Part shown: positions 11,555 to 23,375 of the stretch, in pieces
Layout: every line of letters starts with the position of its first letter
Numbering within the stretch: position 1 is the first letter of the stretch
Assembly (NCBI GenBank): GCA_030685235.1
Contig: MU839284.1
Location: 1-46,388 of the forward strand
DNA: 46,388 bases
Reading direction: 5' to 3'
DNA from: Copromyces sp. CBS 386.78
Lineage: Eukaryota; Ascomycota; Sordariomycetes; Sordariales; Sordariaceae
Position numbers and translations under genes: made by a program
The notes under the pieces: model-generated
Told to the model about the DNA's origin: nothing
Database searches by the model: none
The model's input: the letters and a program-made list of their open reading frames with translations, nothing else

Positions 11555-13024
11555 CTTGGAGTTTCGGCTCAAACAGTTCTAGGATGATGTTTTCGAGGCC
11601 GTAAAAACCTATGAGAGAAACTATACAATCATCATGGCCTAGGTTTCGAGGGGAAGAAGGTTTAATATCAGATCTTTCCTTCGCCATCAAGTTAATAATG
11701 AGGCAGAGCAACAGCAAAGTTGTGAGTACCTGATAGGGTCCCTGCTGTAAACACCCCTGCTATCCGCAAACACACACCTGCTAGGGCTGCATTAGCTTGC
11801 CTATAGGGTTGTATTGGCTGTCCCCAGATGACAGGGGGTCGCTATTTCAGGTTGCCCAATCTCCGCAGCGTCAGTGAGGAAGTGGCTGGGTATGCCTAAA
11901 TCTACCGCATCCTCTCACTCAATTTGGTTTTACTCAAGCCAATCGTGTTGCTAGATCGTTCCCGAGAAACTTTGCGACCCACTTCCACTCACCAGCACAT
12001 TTGTCAAAAGCCAATTATACCCCCTGTTGAGCAAAACCAAATCGATTGAGAGGATGCGGTAGTTGGATAGCGCTTTGGAAGAGTGCCGACGGAGAATAAT
12101 CATCCAGGGCCTTGGTTCGAAACTGACTCTGGGTAAGCTTACAAGACAACAGACTCAGAAACCCGCGCCGCTGTCATAGTATCAAGAAGATACTGACCAG
12201 ACGAAACGAGGAAAAGACCAAGTGTTTTCCATTCAAGATATTGACTTGTTTCAATGTCCCATCCCGTGGCGCAAGAAAACATCGGGACCCAACATGAACA
12301 TCTTGGCAAACGGTTCAAGAGGCGCAAACCCAAAACATCGCCAAGTCGAAAATCTTGACACCTGAGATGGAGGCACTGGGATCGGTAAACTCAGCGGGTC
12401 AATCCTGTCAGCACTTGACTTGGAAAGGTGAGCTTGTAGCCTATAGCTGGAGTGCCCCACAAAACAAGCGCTCACCAGGCGCGCAACGTGGACCTGTTGG
12501 AGGTGTCGTTCAAGTGTCTCCAGGCATTGTGGTCGGTTGGTGTTCAATGGCTCCGATCTCTCAGAGGCGCATTGCCTTTCCGTCTCACGCCATCACCAGG
12601 GCTGAGACTGAGAGCACCACCGCATCCGCGCCACGGCCAAGGCTCCCATTTCGAACGGTGAACATCTTTCGAAAATCGCAGACCGCCCAAAGATAGCTCT
12701 CCACTGAACAGTTTAAGCTTAAGCGGATCCGCTGGACTTTTGGATGCTGGCGATGCTCTTGGCGGCCTATTTTGCTGCCTGTATTTCCTCCGCAAATAAC
12801 CTTCTGACACAGTGCTTAGCCCGCTCCACATTGGGTCTGCTCCTGAGTTGATGTCTCAAGTTCCCGTTGAGTATAACCTCGCATCCATCCTCCCGTCTCT
12901 TGCCCAAAGTGAAAAGGTATTGCTTGCGTTTGGTGTTTGTCTTTTCGAGTTTCACTTTTTCCGCATAGTATCCGCAGGATTGTCTGTGGTAAATTGCCCT
13001 TCCATTTATCAAAAAATAAAAAAA
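11555..13024. other. Intergenic region between divergent genes
   Basis: About 1.5 kb separate the fusion gene and the SUR7-like gene, which are transcribed away from each other. It contains a 36-bp inverted repeat, listed separately. Frames of 60-110 codons occur on both strands, but none has a recognisable domain or a convincing start. Confidence 0.5.
11902..12062. repeat. 161-bp foldback with 36-bp inverted arms
   Basis: The arm at 11902-11937 (CTACCGCATCCTCTCA...) is matched by the reverse complement of 12027-12062 at 33 of 36 positions, around an 89-base loop. I found no target-site duplication outside the arms. It could be a small foldback/MITE remnant or a large hairpin in a promoter region. 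Confidence 0.7.
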
Positions 13025-14268
13025 ATGACGCGGAGTCTCTTTTGGACGCTGGCTCCCGGCTTGCTGTCAGTTATTGCGTTCGTCCTCATTACAACAGCCT
13101 TGTTCGGTCAGCACAGCAGGTGGCTGGATGGCGTCTACTTTCTAGAGGTAAGTTGTTTATGCGATCATCCGTCGGGAAACGCGAACACTGGCGACTGACC
13201 ACTTTGTGCCAGGTCGATGTGTCGAAGATGTCTATCCCCCCGAAACTGGGGGAGTCGAGTATTCTGAATGACATCTCGACGGTCTCCGGCACGGATTATA
13301 CCGGACAAAACTCCACCGCCAATTCGCTCGGTGTTGCCAGCAGATACACCGTTGGTTTGCTCACGGCTTGTGGGCGCGGCAATGGAACTTCTTCGTGCAT
13401 GAAGTCGCACGTCGGCTACTATTTCAACATTCCGAAAGTCCTCCGTTTCTCGGCCACTTCGTTGCAAGGGAACGTGAATGGCACCTTTATGGAAGCCATG
13501 GAGTCCTACAGAACAGCTAGCGCCTTCATGTCCAGCGGTCTTATCGCCTCTAACGTGTTCAACTTCCTGGTGTCCATTGTAGGATGTTTTTCGCCGAGAG
13601 GAGCGGGCGTTATGAGTGGCATTTCGACGTGCTTTGCGATCTGTGCGACCATCGCGGCGATTGTCGTCTTCAACAAGTTTGATAATGCGATCATAGCCAC
13701 TTATTCAAGATCTATCGGCTTGACGAGCAGCCTGGGTACGTCTGCTATTGTCATCACCTGTGTGGCCGCCTTTATTTCGCTACTGGCGAGCATTTTGTAC
13801 GTCAGTCGTTCGCTGAGGGAGGATCCAGCCCGTCAGCCGCGCCGCATCAGGAACCGGCCGGTTGCTCGTTCTGCCGAGGAGAAGTCGATGCCTTTGATGG
13901 AGGGCGACAACAGCTACAAAAGCTACAACATGGAAGGCATCGAGGTGCATCATGGTGCGACTGATAGCGCCGGACAAACTCAGCAAAAGAGCGGGTTGAT
14001 GGGTTTCATCGGCGGCAAACATAACTATGTCCAGGTCGAGAAGCAAGTTCCCCAGGGTGGAGACGACATCGCGAACCAGCCGGTATCTACCCTTGGCTTG
14101 CCACAATTGGGACCGAGCCTCGACGATGACTGGGAGGCTCCGGATGAGTACACACAGAAGAGGAAGCCGGTTCCAAGCCCTCCAAGGCTCGACATTCCTG
14201 GCAACCGCCAGACGAGGGATCTGAGTGCCAGTTATGAGCCGTATACTAGCACGACGACAAGATTCTAA
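13025..14268 (+). CDS. SUR7/PalI (Rim9)-type four-span membrane protein
   Basis: Exons are 13025-13147 and 13213-14268 (392 aa), with a phase-0 intron bounded by GTAAGT and CAG. The predicted topology is one N-terminal membrane span (about 8-28), a long extracellular loop (about 30-142) with two Cys (94 and 103) and several N-x-S/T sites, three spans clustered at about 143-166, 175-195 and 215-238, and a charged, Pro-rich cytoplasmic tail of some 150 residues. This 1+3 arrangement with a Cys-bearing first loop is characteristic of the SUR7/PalI superfamily. Its members act in eisosomes and plasma-membrane organisation, or in ambient-pH sensing. The sequence alone does not separate a Sur7-like from a PalI-like member. 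The ATG follows a long A run (AAAAAATGAC). Confidence 0.75.
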
Positions 14269-14608
14269 TGGAGGATTTCCGATGGCATTTCCGTCTCGGA
14301 TTGAAAGAAATGAATTTGCGACGCATTTCAGCCATGGTATGATGGGTTTGACAGTTCGGATTGGAGTTTTGGATGGCGTCGGATGGATGTGCGGGTTTAA
14401 ATGTCCTCCTGGTTAGCGCTCATGAGATCATCGCCATTGTTTGTACATTTTTGGTCGACCTTTGGAACATTTGGTTGGCGCAAATGATGTACGATTTTAG
14501 GTGAATAATTACGTGACCCGAAATATGATGTCCGATGATGCGTGATTTGCTGCTTGGATTACCAGGGTATTAGTTTGTGACGTTGTTTTCTTACCAAAAG
14601 ACGCCATT
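14269..14608. other. Short convergent intergenic region
   Basis: About 340 bases hold the 3' flanks of the SUR7-like gene and the convergent TRAPPC12-like gene. No other feature was seen. Confidence 0.5.
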
Positions 14609-16228
14609 TCACAGCTTAAAGTCAACGTTGGTCTTTTCCCACCCAAAAGATGTCGGTTCCAGAGCAGCCACCTTCTCCGTCAACTGGACTTTTAGAGTCC
14701 GGGACCTCTCCGTGCATAGCTCGTACATGGTCGTCAAGTTGAAGAGAAGCGTGTGTGAGGTTCGGCCGGAGTCCACCAAGCTCTCAAGCAGATTTTGGCC
14801 CTACGTCGCCATATCAGTTTAGCAACTATCAATACGAAGTTCAAGTCGAAAGGGCAAGAACTTACCTCTTGCAACCTTCCCACGTAAAGCAAACAGACTC
14901 CCCTGTTTACGCCGACCATCTCGTCATCCGACACCCTGCTCAACTCTTCCCACTGGTTCAATGCTTCAGGGTACTTTCCATCGGCCATATCGCACAAGGC
15001 ATTCATGATCCTCTCTGTCATATCATCCGAAGGGCCTTCGATGCCCTCCGCGGGCTTCACACACTTTCTCGCAGCGTCAACGTCTCCCAGATGTAGCCAC
15101 AACAGGGCTCTCGCCATCTGCATCTTACCGCCCCCGTTGTCACTTTCTTTCAGAGAGGCCAAATGTTCCACTGCCCCCTTCAGATCATCCATCTCGACCA
15201 GTACGCCGGCAACCCTGACGCCCAGATCGTTCAGCCTTTCTCTCCACAGGTGCTTCTCCGAGTTGTCGTGCTTAGATGCCGCCTCGGCCAACCGCAGGCG
15301 TGCCTCCCTGGCCAGGTCGTAGTAGCTCATGACCGCACGCCTCTGGTCGGCGAAGCTAATAGCTTGCAACCGGACCGCCAAGACACGCAGCTCCCAAGGG
15401 ATCAAGTTGTGACCTGCCTCATCAATATAGAAGGCTGCATTGAGATCCTCTAGAGCTTTGACCTCTTGAGTGGCAAGAGCGGTGGCGTCAACAAGGGTGA
15501 GGCAGGCTAAGCGGACATAAAACAGAGAGAGGATGAGGGCGTGGTCGACCGGGTCCGGAGCAGGAGCTCCATTGGCCCCAGTGAGTGCTTGGGCGGCAGC
15601 AACAGCGGCGGCCCGGAAGTGGCCACCGGCAAGGAGATCGGGGATGGGTGTAGAGGCTGAGGGTTGTTTGGCAGACTGACGGAATGGAGGCGGAACGTTG
15701 AGGGGAGTCAGTTCATGGTAGATGTCAGGACGGAGGAGGTGGGAGAAGTCGGGTGGGGGGCGCGGGGCTCCACGCCCGTAGGGAGCGCCACTACCGGGGC
15801 CAGGGGAGGTGGACAAGGGACTTGGACCGCCGGCCGGAGATAGGGACAAGGGCGGTAGTTGACGGCGGGAGCGGGGCGGGGCGGGGGAGTGGGCCGCTGG
15901 GGACCGGGGGAGAAGCGGAGAGCCGGGGACGGGAGTCTTGGGTTGGTGTCCGTGTCCGCCGGGAATAATTTGGTGTTGTTGCTCCGCGTGTGATGGTTGT
16001 TGATTGGTCTGTTGCTGAGGAGGAAGGAGAAGGGATGCCAAAGGGGTGCTGCGCCGGCTGTCAGTCGACGTTCTGTGTATCAGATACGGGGCAAGGCCAT
16101 GAGACTCACTCATCAACATCAAGGGGGCCCTTCGTAGAGGAGCGCGGGCGCGTGGCTAAAGACGAGAGGTGGGTTATCAGTCTGATGTTTTGTCGAACTA
16201 GAGGGTGAGTAGCAGAGGTCTGAGCCAT
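14609..16228 (-). CDS. TRAPPC12-like TPR protein (TRAPP complex subunit)
   Basis: Exons on the complement are 16228-16110, 16057-14866 and 14800-14609 (500 aa). The ATG at 16228 (GGCAGATGGCTCAG) is in frame through a GTGAGT donor and GACAG acceptor; a shorter frame starting within the first intron was rejected. The N-terminal 140 residues are low-complexity and rich in Pro, Ser and Gln. FSHLLRPDIYHELTPLNVPP then opens a helical, TPR-like region reaching the end, with a recognisable C-terminus (LLFNLTTMYELCTERSR ... FGWEKTNVDFKL). Both signatures match TRAPPC12, a subunit of the metazoan and filamentous-fungal TRAPPIII tethering complex in ER-Golgi and autophagy traffic. The TRAPPC12 assignment is from memory of the family; a generic TPR protein is the fallback. 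Confidence 0.75.
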
Positions 16229-16264
16229 CTGCCCACCAGCTCTTGTCGGCAGTTCATCTGACCG

Positions 16265-16308
16265 TCTCGGTATCGAGATAGGCGAGTCCCGGTATCTAGA
16301 TAGGCGAG
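16265..16308. repeat. 22-bp direct repeat upstream of TRAPPC12-like gene
   Basis: Two adjacent 22-bp copies (TCTCGGTATCGAGATAGGCG.. and TCCCGGTATCTAGATAGGCG..) differ at two positions. They start only 37 bases upstream of the proposed start codon, so they fall in the 5' UTR or core promoter. Confidence 0.75.
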
Positions 16309-18250
16309 ATAGAGTAGAGATGCTCCTTACCTTTGACTGCTGAGCGCGTCCTTTGATGCCCTTTGGGATGCTGTGATGATGCCTCTTGATCCATAATGAA
16401 GAACAGGCCCAAACGAGATGATATGGTGGGACAAGGACTAGTAAAACTTGTGATTGCGCTCGACTGCAACGATCCGTGCCAGTTTAGTTTGTTGTCGGGT
16501 TAGATTGCCTTCAAGTGGAAGTGTGCCCGATGGTGGTGATGTGATCATTAGGTTCCACTTCCAGGAATACCGTACTGCGGCGGGGAGCAGGAGGTGATTC
16601 CGATTGGGGCGGTTGTTAGCGAAATTAACAGAGTCGGTGGTCACAGCCCCGACTTCTGTTCTGTTCTGTTAGTTCGCATAACAAGCCCGTCTCAGGTTCA
16701 TAGGGCGTGCACCCAGAGTGGTCGGGTACGGGCACCTAGTGGCCCGGGCCCACTGATGGGCGACAGGGTCGGGTCAGGGAATGGACTTGTGCAGGTCGCA
16801 CACCTTCGCAAGTGAATCTCGCTCTTCCCTTCTCAACTTCACCCCCCCATCAGCCATCACAGCCTCCATTTCACGACATCATATCCATTCAACCCTTTCT
16901 TTCTTTCTTTCTTCTAATCAATACAAGTGCTGATCGCCATTCATCGTCAGGTCAAAGTCCTCCGGGTGCCACGTTTCTCAACGGCTTTTGTTGACCGACT
17001 CCCTTGCTCACCTCCGCGAGTCCTCTTTGGCAATAGTCGCAACTGAAGCATGAAGCGTCATGGGGCTCCTTTCTATCTTCATATTAGAAAAAGACTCCCG
17101 CCGCCAACATGTCTTGCGGAAACAAAGGCAGCCTGTAGTCGACCCCGAAGGTCCTCAAGCCCACCAGTATATCTTCTCACGTTTCGACAGTCGGCCTCGA
17201 TTGGTTGTGGTTGACCTGCTCGGCGAGCACCGACACCGGGCATCGGGCACGGATCTGTTCTGGACTTCTATTAGTGCCGATCCGGGCCGGACAACCCGAA
17301 ACTTCAAGTTTCATAGTTCGCCGCCTGGCTACCTATTGGTTCACAGCCAGACGAAACCACTTGAAGTTTCATGAAGCTTGCTACATCGATGGGAAAGAGA
17401 CGGGCTCGGGCCAACCTACCTCTCCCACGTACCTACTCTGCTATCCCACCTCCCCGCAGAGCCTGAACCATATCGGCGTCCTTGCACGGCTGTCTTCCAA
17501 CGCCCTGACCGCTTGCACAGAGTGTTGCGGTGTGTCATTAGGAAAACCCTCGGAGGGACATTTCTCAAAAAGGCCAACTTTTCTCCGACATTTCGGTTTC
17601 TTTGCTAGGCTCAGGAACAGCTGCTCCGTTCGCATATCTCACATAGGCCAGTGCTTATCACTTTCTCCTCGTTGTCTGATTACTTCTTGGTGGACAATTG
17701 ATTGTGCAATATGGCGCCATGGTAGAATCCGGGTGTTGATTCACAAACTGTCTAGACTCATCTCATTTCCATTTCGATACTTCGTCGCTTCTTCCAACCT
17801 CTATCTATCCCATGCGAATACCCTGGACAATTTCACCCCATGGGGATAGACCCGACCAGGGTGACGCAAGCGAGGGTCAGATTCAAAAATACGAATCATA
17901 ACATGGAGGCTGCAGCCGTTAAGCTTTGGGCACATCTCGGTGACAACTCGGAGACTACCTTACCGGACCCCTCATGAGGTTGACAGGCCAAGCTCTGTGG
18001 CTGTTGTCTTTTCTCGAGCGTTCCTCTCTTTTCCCCCGATGACGATGAATAAGCTCTTGTGCTTGTTCTTTGCCCACCCAGTCCGGTGGATACACTATCA
18101 CAAGCACCAGGTTGTTTATGATCTTCAGGCCTTCCCCCATCCTCGCCTCCGGCTGCTGAGCTGACCTTTTACTTGGCATGAACAATTTTACAACGACAGC
18201 AACAACACAACAGCGTATACGACGAGTTCTCTACGAGACCTCCCGTCAAG
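16309..18250. other. Divergent intergenic region, about 1.9 kb
   Basis: It separates the divergent TRAPPC12-like and seven-helix protein genes. It has a short TTTC microsatellite near 16895-16912 and several 60-210-codon frames on the + strand (17060-17850) without domains, consistent starts or splice logic I could support. A partly repeated AAACTTCAAGTTTCAT / CTTGAAGTTTCATG motif occurs near 17300-17373. Confidence 0.5.
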
Positions 18251-19983
18251 ATGGCGGGATTCCTGGTCCCGCCGTGGTACAAGCCGTATGAGCTAACGGA
18301 AAGCGACCTCGTCTTGGCGACGTTCATCTGGGGCTTCACCTTTGCCCTTGCTATCTGTGTAGTCGCCAAGGGGGTAAAGCAGACACACCGCTGCTTTCGA
18401 CGTTGCCACTTCTGGAACCCATATATCATCATGGTTTGGGTAGAGTGGGCATCATGCCTTGGTGTCTCTGTCAGCAGCTGGTTGTTTCTAAGAGGTGTCA
18501 TTCAGCCCAGGTACGTTAAACTACCTATCCATCAACGTTTTTATCGACCTGGGTTTCTATTAATGCAATCAGGAGCTTTGCTGACCTAAAGATGATAACA
18601 TAAAGCTTTTGGTACTTCTTTTTGATGAGTAAGTTACATCCTCAACATGTCATTGGTGCATATGTTATTAGGTCGTAGAGGCAACCGTTAACGTATCACT
18701 ACCGCTCATCTATATTAGCCATGACTTGGACCATCAAGGTGCGCATCCCTTTGCAAGATCTTCCCTCTATACAAACAACCATGAGCTGATCATCGCCTCA
18801 TTTCACAGACGCAATGCCTTATGCAAATTCTTACCAACCGAATTTCCCTCATCCTCTATAACCCCGAGAGGGCCAGAAAGCTCAAAATCTACGTCTTCCT
18901 GGCCATCGGCGTCATCAATGTCAGCGTCTTCATCATTTGGATTCCCGCCCGCCTCCAGATAAGCGAGAAGTGGATCCGCGTCAACGCTGTCTGGGACCGA
19001 TGCGAAAAGGTCCTATTCATAGCCGTTGATGGTGGCCTCAACTACTACTTCATGTGGCTTATCAAGTCAAAATTGGTCGCCGACGGGTTGACCAAGTACA
19101 GGCTCGTATACAGATTCAATCTGTTCATGGTCTTCATTTCACTCTCGCTAGATGTAAGCGTCATGTCCTCTCTCGCGGTCATGCGATGTATGTGCTAACG
19201 ATTCCATCTCGATAATAGGTTCTGATCATCGGTCTCATGTCTCTCCGCAACGACGTGCTCTACGTCCAAGTTCATCCCCTAACCTACATGGCCAAGCTCT
19301 ACATTGAGATGAACGTTGCCGAATTCCTCGGCAAGATCCTCAAGCAATCCAATCGTCGACGTAACTCCTTTCCCCTGTCGAACGACTGCCACAGTCCCAC
19401 TATGTGTAATGGTTGGCAGCCTGACCTCGAAGCGACCGGCAACCCACACGACTACGTCTTCAACCGCGAATGGCGGAATTCGAAACATGAGTTCCACGTC
19501 AAGCAATCCGGTGGGCAAATGCACCCGCTCAATATGGATCTCTTGACGGGCGGGGAGAAGAACCATGATCGTACAGACAAGTGGGGTGGGATTCACGGGG
19601 CTGGGTTGTACGACGTCTTTGCGGAAAAGGAAGACGAAGTAGGAGAGCCATCAACACCAAGCGAAGCTCACGTCAGAGATCCGCCATGGCCGACGGTGGA
19701 AATCAAAAGGAGATCGAGTAGGTCGGAGGAAATGAAACATCCGAGGCAGAAACGACCCAGGATGCAGCGCGCAGAGACTTGTGCCGGGTACGACGATGGG
19801 GACGACAACAGCGGAGATACAACTGCGGATGGGCGGCGTGCGAACCGTCGCCTTTCACGGAATTATCGGAGTTCAAGGCACAACCGGGACAGTGGGGTCG
19901 AAACCGACATGGACACTGATGCACTGATGCAAAGAGCGAACCCCGGGACAAAAACTTACCGTGACCATGAAGAGGGTGGATGA
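18251..19983 (+). CDS. Seven-helix integral membrane protein, unknown function
   Basis: Proposed exons are 18251-18510, 18606-18628, 18719-18738, 18809-19153 and 19219-19983 (470 aa). Two micro-exons (23 and 20 nt) are needed to join the first helix pair to the rest; together they encode SFWYFFLMTMTWTIK, which completes a hydrophobic helix continuing into TQCLMQILTNRISLI. Other splicings give stops or the wrong frame. Hydrophobic segments fall at about 20-42, 57-80, 88-110, 127-147, 168-187, 203-226 and, weakly, 233-255. A long charged tail of about 210 residues follows, rich in Arg, Ser and Asp. The architecture resembles fungus-specific seven-span proteins of unknown role; I do not recognise the family and assign no ligand or function. 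The ATG context CAAGATGGCG is good. Confidence 0.7.
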
Positions 19984-21804
19984 CAGTGGCTTCAGAAGGC
20001 TTGGTCTAGGCCTAGGAAAACTGGAATCCCAAAGCCATACTGTAAGATCAGTATGGATTCGGACTCATGAGGAGATAGGGGTTTACTGAGGATTATGCGT
20101 CAACAACGACTAGCTACCCGATCCTACTTTTACACAACAACATCTCCGAACCTATGACGTCAATGCAACGAAAGCCCAGGGTACATCAACAACTTATCAT
20201 GCCTCGAGGTATTTTGCACGACCCTTGCCGAGTCCTCATCCTGGCTTTCACCTCTTTGTATTCTTGTACAATGGTAGTTCCCGTGGGAACATCAAGCACT
20301 GTTGACAAGTCACCCCTTGCAACGTTACCGACGGGCATCAAACTCGAAATTGCCAGTGCTATTATAGCACGAAACTCGACGAGAATCATGGTTTCATAAA
20401 AATCACACCGTCAGGTAGCTGAGTGTCATTGATTCCATGATGGAGAGCGCTACTGCAAGGGGTCAAGAGGTTTCCATGGTGTCACCACAACTTGAGAGGC
20501 ACGTACGAAGCGTGGCACATGTTTTTCAATGCTACATGTACATATGTCACCGTATACCCAATTTTCAATGATCAACTGTGTGCCCTAGAACAATTAACGC
20601 TGGTCACTCGGTCCCTTGCCGATTGACAAACTGTGACAGTGGACACTTGCCTTTCCTGGCACCAACGTTAGACAGAATTCACAAAGAAATTAACAAAGCT
20701 GAAGTGTAGGAGATGCACGAGAAAACATGGCGGGGATAGAAACCAAAATGGGTGAGTGGAAAGTGAGACTCGGCTTTTGCTTGATCAGCGAGATTGCGGT
20801 TGAGCTGATGCTTCGCATACGTTTTATCAAGATAGCTACACCAGAGACACTCAAGTGTTGGACGGTCTAGACTTTACCAATCTCTTTTGCCACCTTTTCA
20901 TATCTCTCACGAAATGAGATCCAGATCCTGCGGGCGGCCTTCTTGTGGTATCGACTGAACTATACAAGCTGACTCGGACAGTTTCAGATGGTGCACGTCA
21001 TGAAAAGCTTAGCTCAACAATATAAATAGCGAGACCGAATCAAACAGCACATGGCATCAGTGGTTCTAGATCGCCCTGTTTACATTTCACGTGTCAGGTG
21101 TTGCGATCTGATATACAAGAGGCTCGCAGCCTGGCATTCCATTGGCATCAGTTCCCCCATTCCATCTTCTCCTGTTCGGAGCGAGCTTCCCAAGCCAGCT
21201 TCGATGTCTGTCTTTCCACCTTAATTCCATTCCATTGAGGGGGGAGCGCGTGTTAGAATGTGCTACGTGCCGGCGTCACGGGTATCACGTTGTTGCAAGA
21301 ACAACGTGGGATTGAGACTCGAAGAGAGGGGAAGGCCGACAGATTTCGAGTAAACGAACTCGAAGTCAACGGAAATCAATTCACGTGAATAGCAGGTACA
21401 CTACGGACCTGGAATGGGACTGAAGAGCAGGAAGGAGTGGAGGCTTATATCTCGGACGACCTGCCCGTCACCGTACCTTCCTTGAATGGATCGAAATCCA
21501 GGCTGCAGCTTCACCTTCCAGTATTCCATCCCAAGTCGTGCCTTCCGCAACCTTCCAATTTCGAGAACCGTTGCTGAGGAGCCGCGAGATTCTGCCTCCC
21601 TCGCCCGCTTCTGTTTTCAATTCACTTCAATTCTTCCATTCACTGGCGGTTGCCCATTCCCCGCCTCCTTCTGCCCCTCCTAGGGTTCGGTCTCTCTCCC
21701 TTCGTCCTCCATCATCACCAACTCACTTTCTCTCCTCACCACAAACAAAACACCGCAACACTCGGCAATCTCTCGAGTGCGCGACCACTCTTTCCTCGTC
21801 GAAG
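19984..21804. other. Upstream region of chitinase gene, about 1.8 kb
   Basis: It holds the 3' flank of the seven-helix protein gene and the promoter and leader of the chitinase. A TATAAATA box at 21021-21028 is the best TATA candidate but lies 780 bases before the chitinase ATG, so it implies a long leader or a separate transcript. A 67-codon minus-strand frame (20389-20186) is discussed under findings. Confidence 0.45.
21021..21028 (+). promoter_or_regulatory. TATA-like box upstream of chitinase
   Basis: TATAAATA lies in CAACAATATAAATAGCGAG. The match is good, but its 780-base distance from the coding start makes the assignment tentative. Confidence 0.3.
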
Positions 21805-23375
21805 ATGTACTCGTCTTCGATGCTCGTCGCGCTTTTCACGCTCGTCAACTCGCTACCCGGCGCACATGCGGGCTTCTCGCCGAGTGCTAAAGGCAACATC
21901 GCCATCTATTGGGGTGAGCAGCTTCTTCCGACTGAAATGGGGCGCGCATCATCGAATTCTCAAGGACTGAAAGAACTAACCATGAGACCAATTGTGGCAA
22001 TACAGGTCAGAACTCTGTCAACCAGCCCGGTGCTCAGCAGCGCCTCGCCTACTACTGCAGAAGTACGTATCACTTTCCCTTCACGTTGGGTTTAGATTTG
22101 GGCCAAACCGTCTTGTCACTTTTCTAACGCTGGGACACACAGATACGAACGTCAACACCATTCCTCTGGCATTCCTCAACGTGATTAAGGACACGACGAT
22201 CAACTTGTCGAATGCTGAAGACAGTTGCAGTCTTTTCCCTGGCACCAAACTGTACAGATGCCCTCAAATTGAGTAAGTTCTCTGCCCTTTGAACCCGCTC
22301 TCCACCCACAGGGAAACCAAACAACTAACCAACATTCTGGGCTCACAGGGAGGACATCAAAATCTGCCAGTCCCTCGGAAAGTCCATTCTTCTCTCAATC
22401 GGCGGTTCCACATACTATGAGGCCGGATTCACTTCTCCTACCGAGGCCATTGACTGGGCCGACCGTCTCTGGGCCATGTTCGGCCCTGTCTCCAGCTCCG
22501 ACAAGCGCCCTTTTGGCAGTGCTGTCATCGACGGTTTCGACTTTGATTTCGAAGCCGTTGCCAACAACACGGTCCCCTTTGCCACTCGTCTCCGCTCCCT
22601 CATGGACTCGGCCACCGCCACTTCCGGCAAGAAATTCCTCTTGAGCTCTGCGCCGCAATGCCCCTTCCCAGATCTCGCTAACAACGAGTTGCTGAGGAAT
22701 GTGGCATTCGACTTTGTCTCGGTCCAGTTTTACAACAACTACTGTGGTGTACACACCTTCCAGTTTGGCTCTCCGAACCAGGACAACTTCAACTTCGACA
22801 CTTGGGATAACTGGGCCAAGACCGTCAGCAAGAACAACGATGTCAAGATTCTGCTGGGAGTCCCTGGCAGTCCGTCAGCTGCTGGCATCGGGTATATTGC
22901 TGGAGGACAGCTGGCCAACGTGATCAAGTACGCCCAGACTTTCTCCAGCTTTGGCGGCGTGATGATGTGGGATATGACCCAAGTCTGGGCCAACGCCGGC
23001 TTCCTCGACAGCGTTGCCTCGGCCTTGGGCTTAACCGGCGGAAACGGTGGCGGCGCAGCCCCGACTATTGCGACTACCGCAGTTCCCGTTCCTACTACGA
23101 GCTCTGCGACGCCGGCAGTACAGTCTGCCACTACATGGGTTACGATTACGATCTGGGCTACAGCCACGGTCAACGGCCCCGCCGCGACTGCTAAGAGCAC
23201 GTCGACTACGACCTCGTCGGCTAAGAGCACGACGGCTGTGTCCGCGCCTACTCCGGCAGCTGGACTAGTCAACCAGTGGGGACAGTGCGGCGGCAATGGC
23301 TACAAGGGCCCGACTTCTTGCCGGGCTCCTTATAACTGCATCAAGCTCAGTGACTGGTGGGCACATTGCAGCTGA
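21805..23375 (+). CDS. GH18 chitinase with C-terminal CBM1
   Basis: Exons are 21805-21913, 22006-22062, 22143-22272 and 22349-23375 (440 aa), all with agreeing phases and CTAAC branch sites. A signal peptide (about 1-22) precedes a class III GH18 barrel (about 27-315). The conserved elements are IAIYWGQNS at strand 1, the substrate-binding LLSIGGS (113-119) and the catalytic DGFDFDFE with Glu167 as proton donor. MMWDMTQ, before the end of the barrel, fits the last strand. A Ser/Thr/Ala-rich linker (about 325-400) leads to a cellulose-binding-type CBM1 (about 404-440) with WGQCGGNGYKGPTSC and four Cys. It should be secreted and hydrolyse chitin, in wall remodelling or mycoparasitic or saprotrophic nutrition. 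The first intron splits the Gly codon of YWGQNS. Confidence 0.93.

Noticed and set aside
11363..11572. Start of the fusion gene six codons earlier than proposed
   Set aside because: The codon at 11572 is TTG, not ATG; the ATG at 11554 gives a normal signal peptide.
14734..16122. TRAPPC12-like gene read as a single 462-codon frame starting at 16122
   Set aside because: It would read through both introns; the spliced model adds a conserved C-terminus and a better start.
17060..17849. Overlapping 76-214-codon + frames between the TRAPPC12-like and seven-helix genes
   Set aside because: No domains, three overlapping frames with no preference, non-ATG starts in part and no splice structure.
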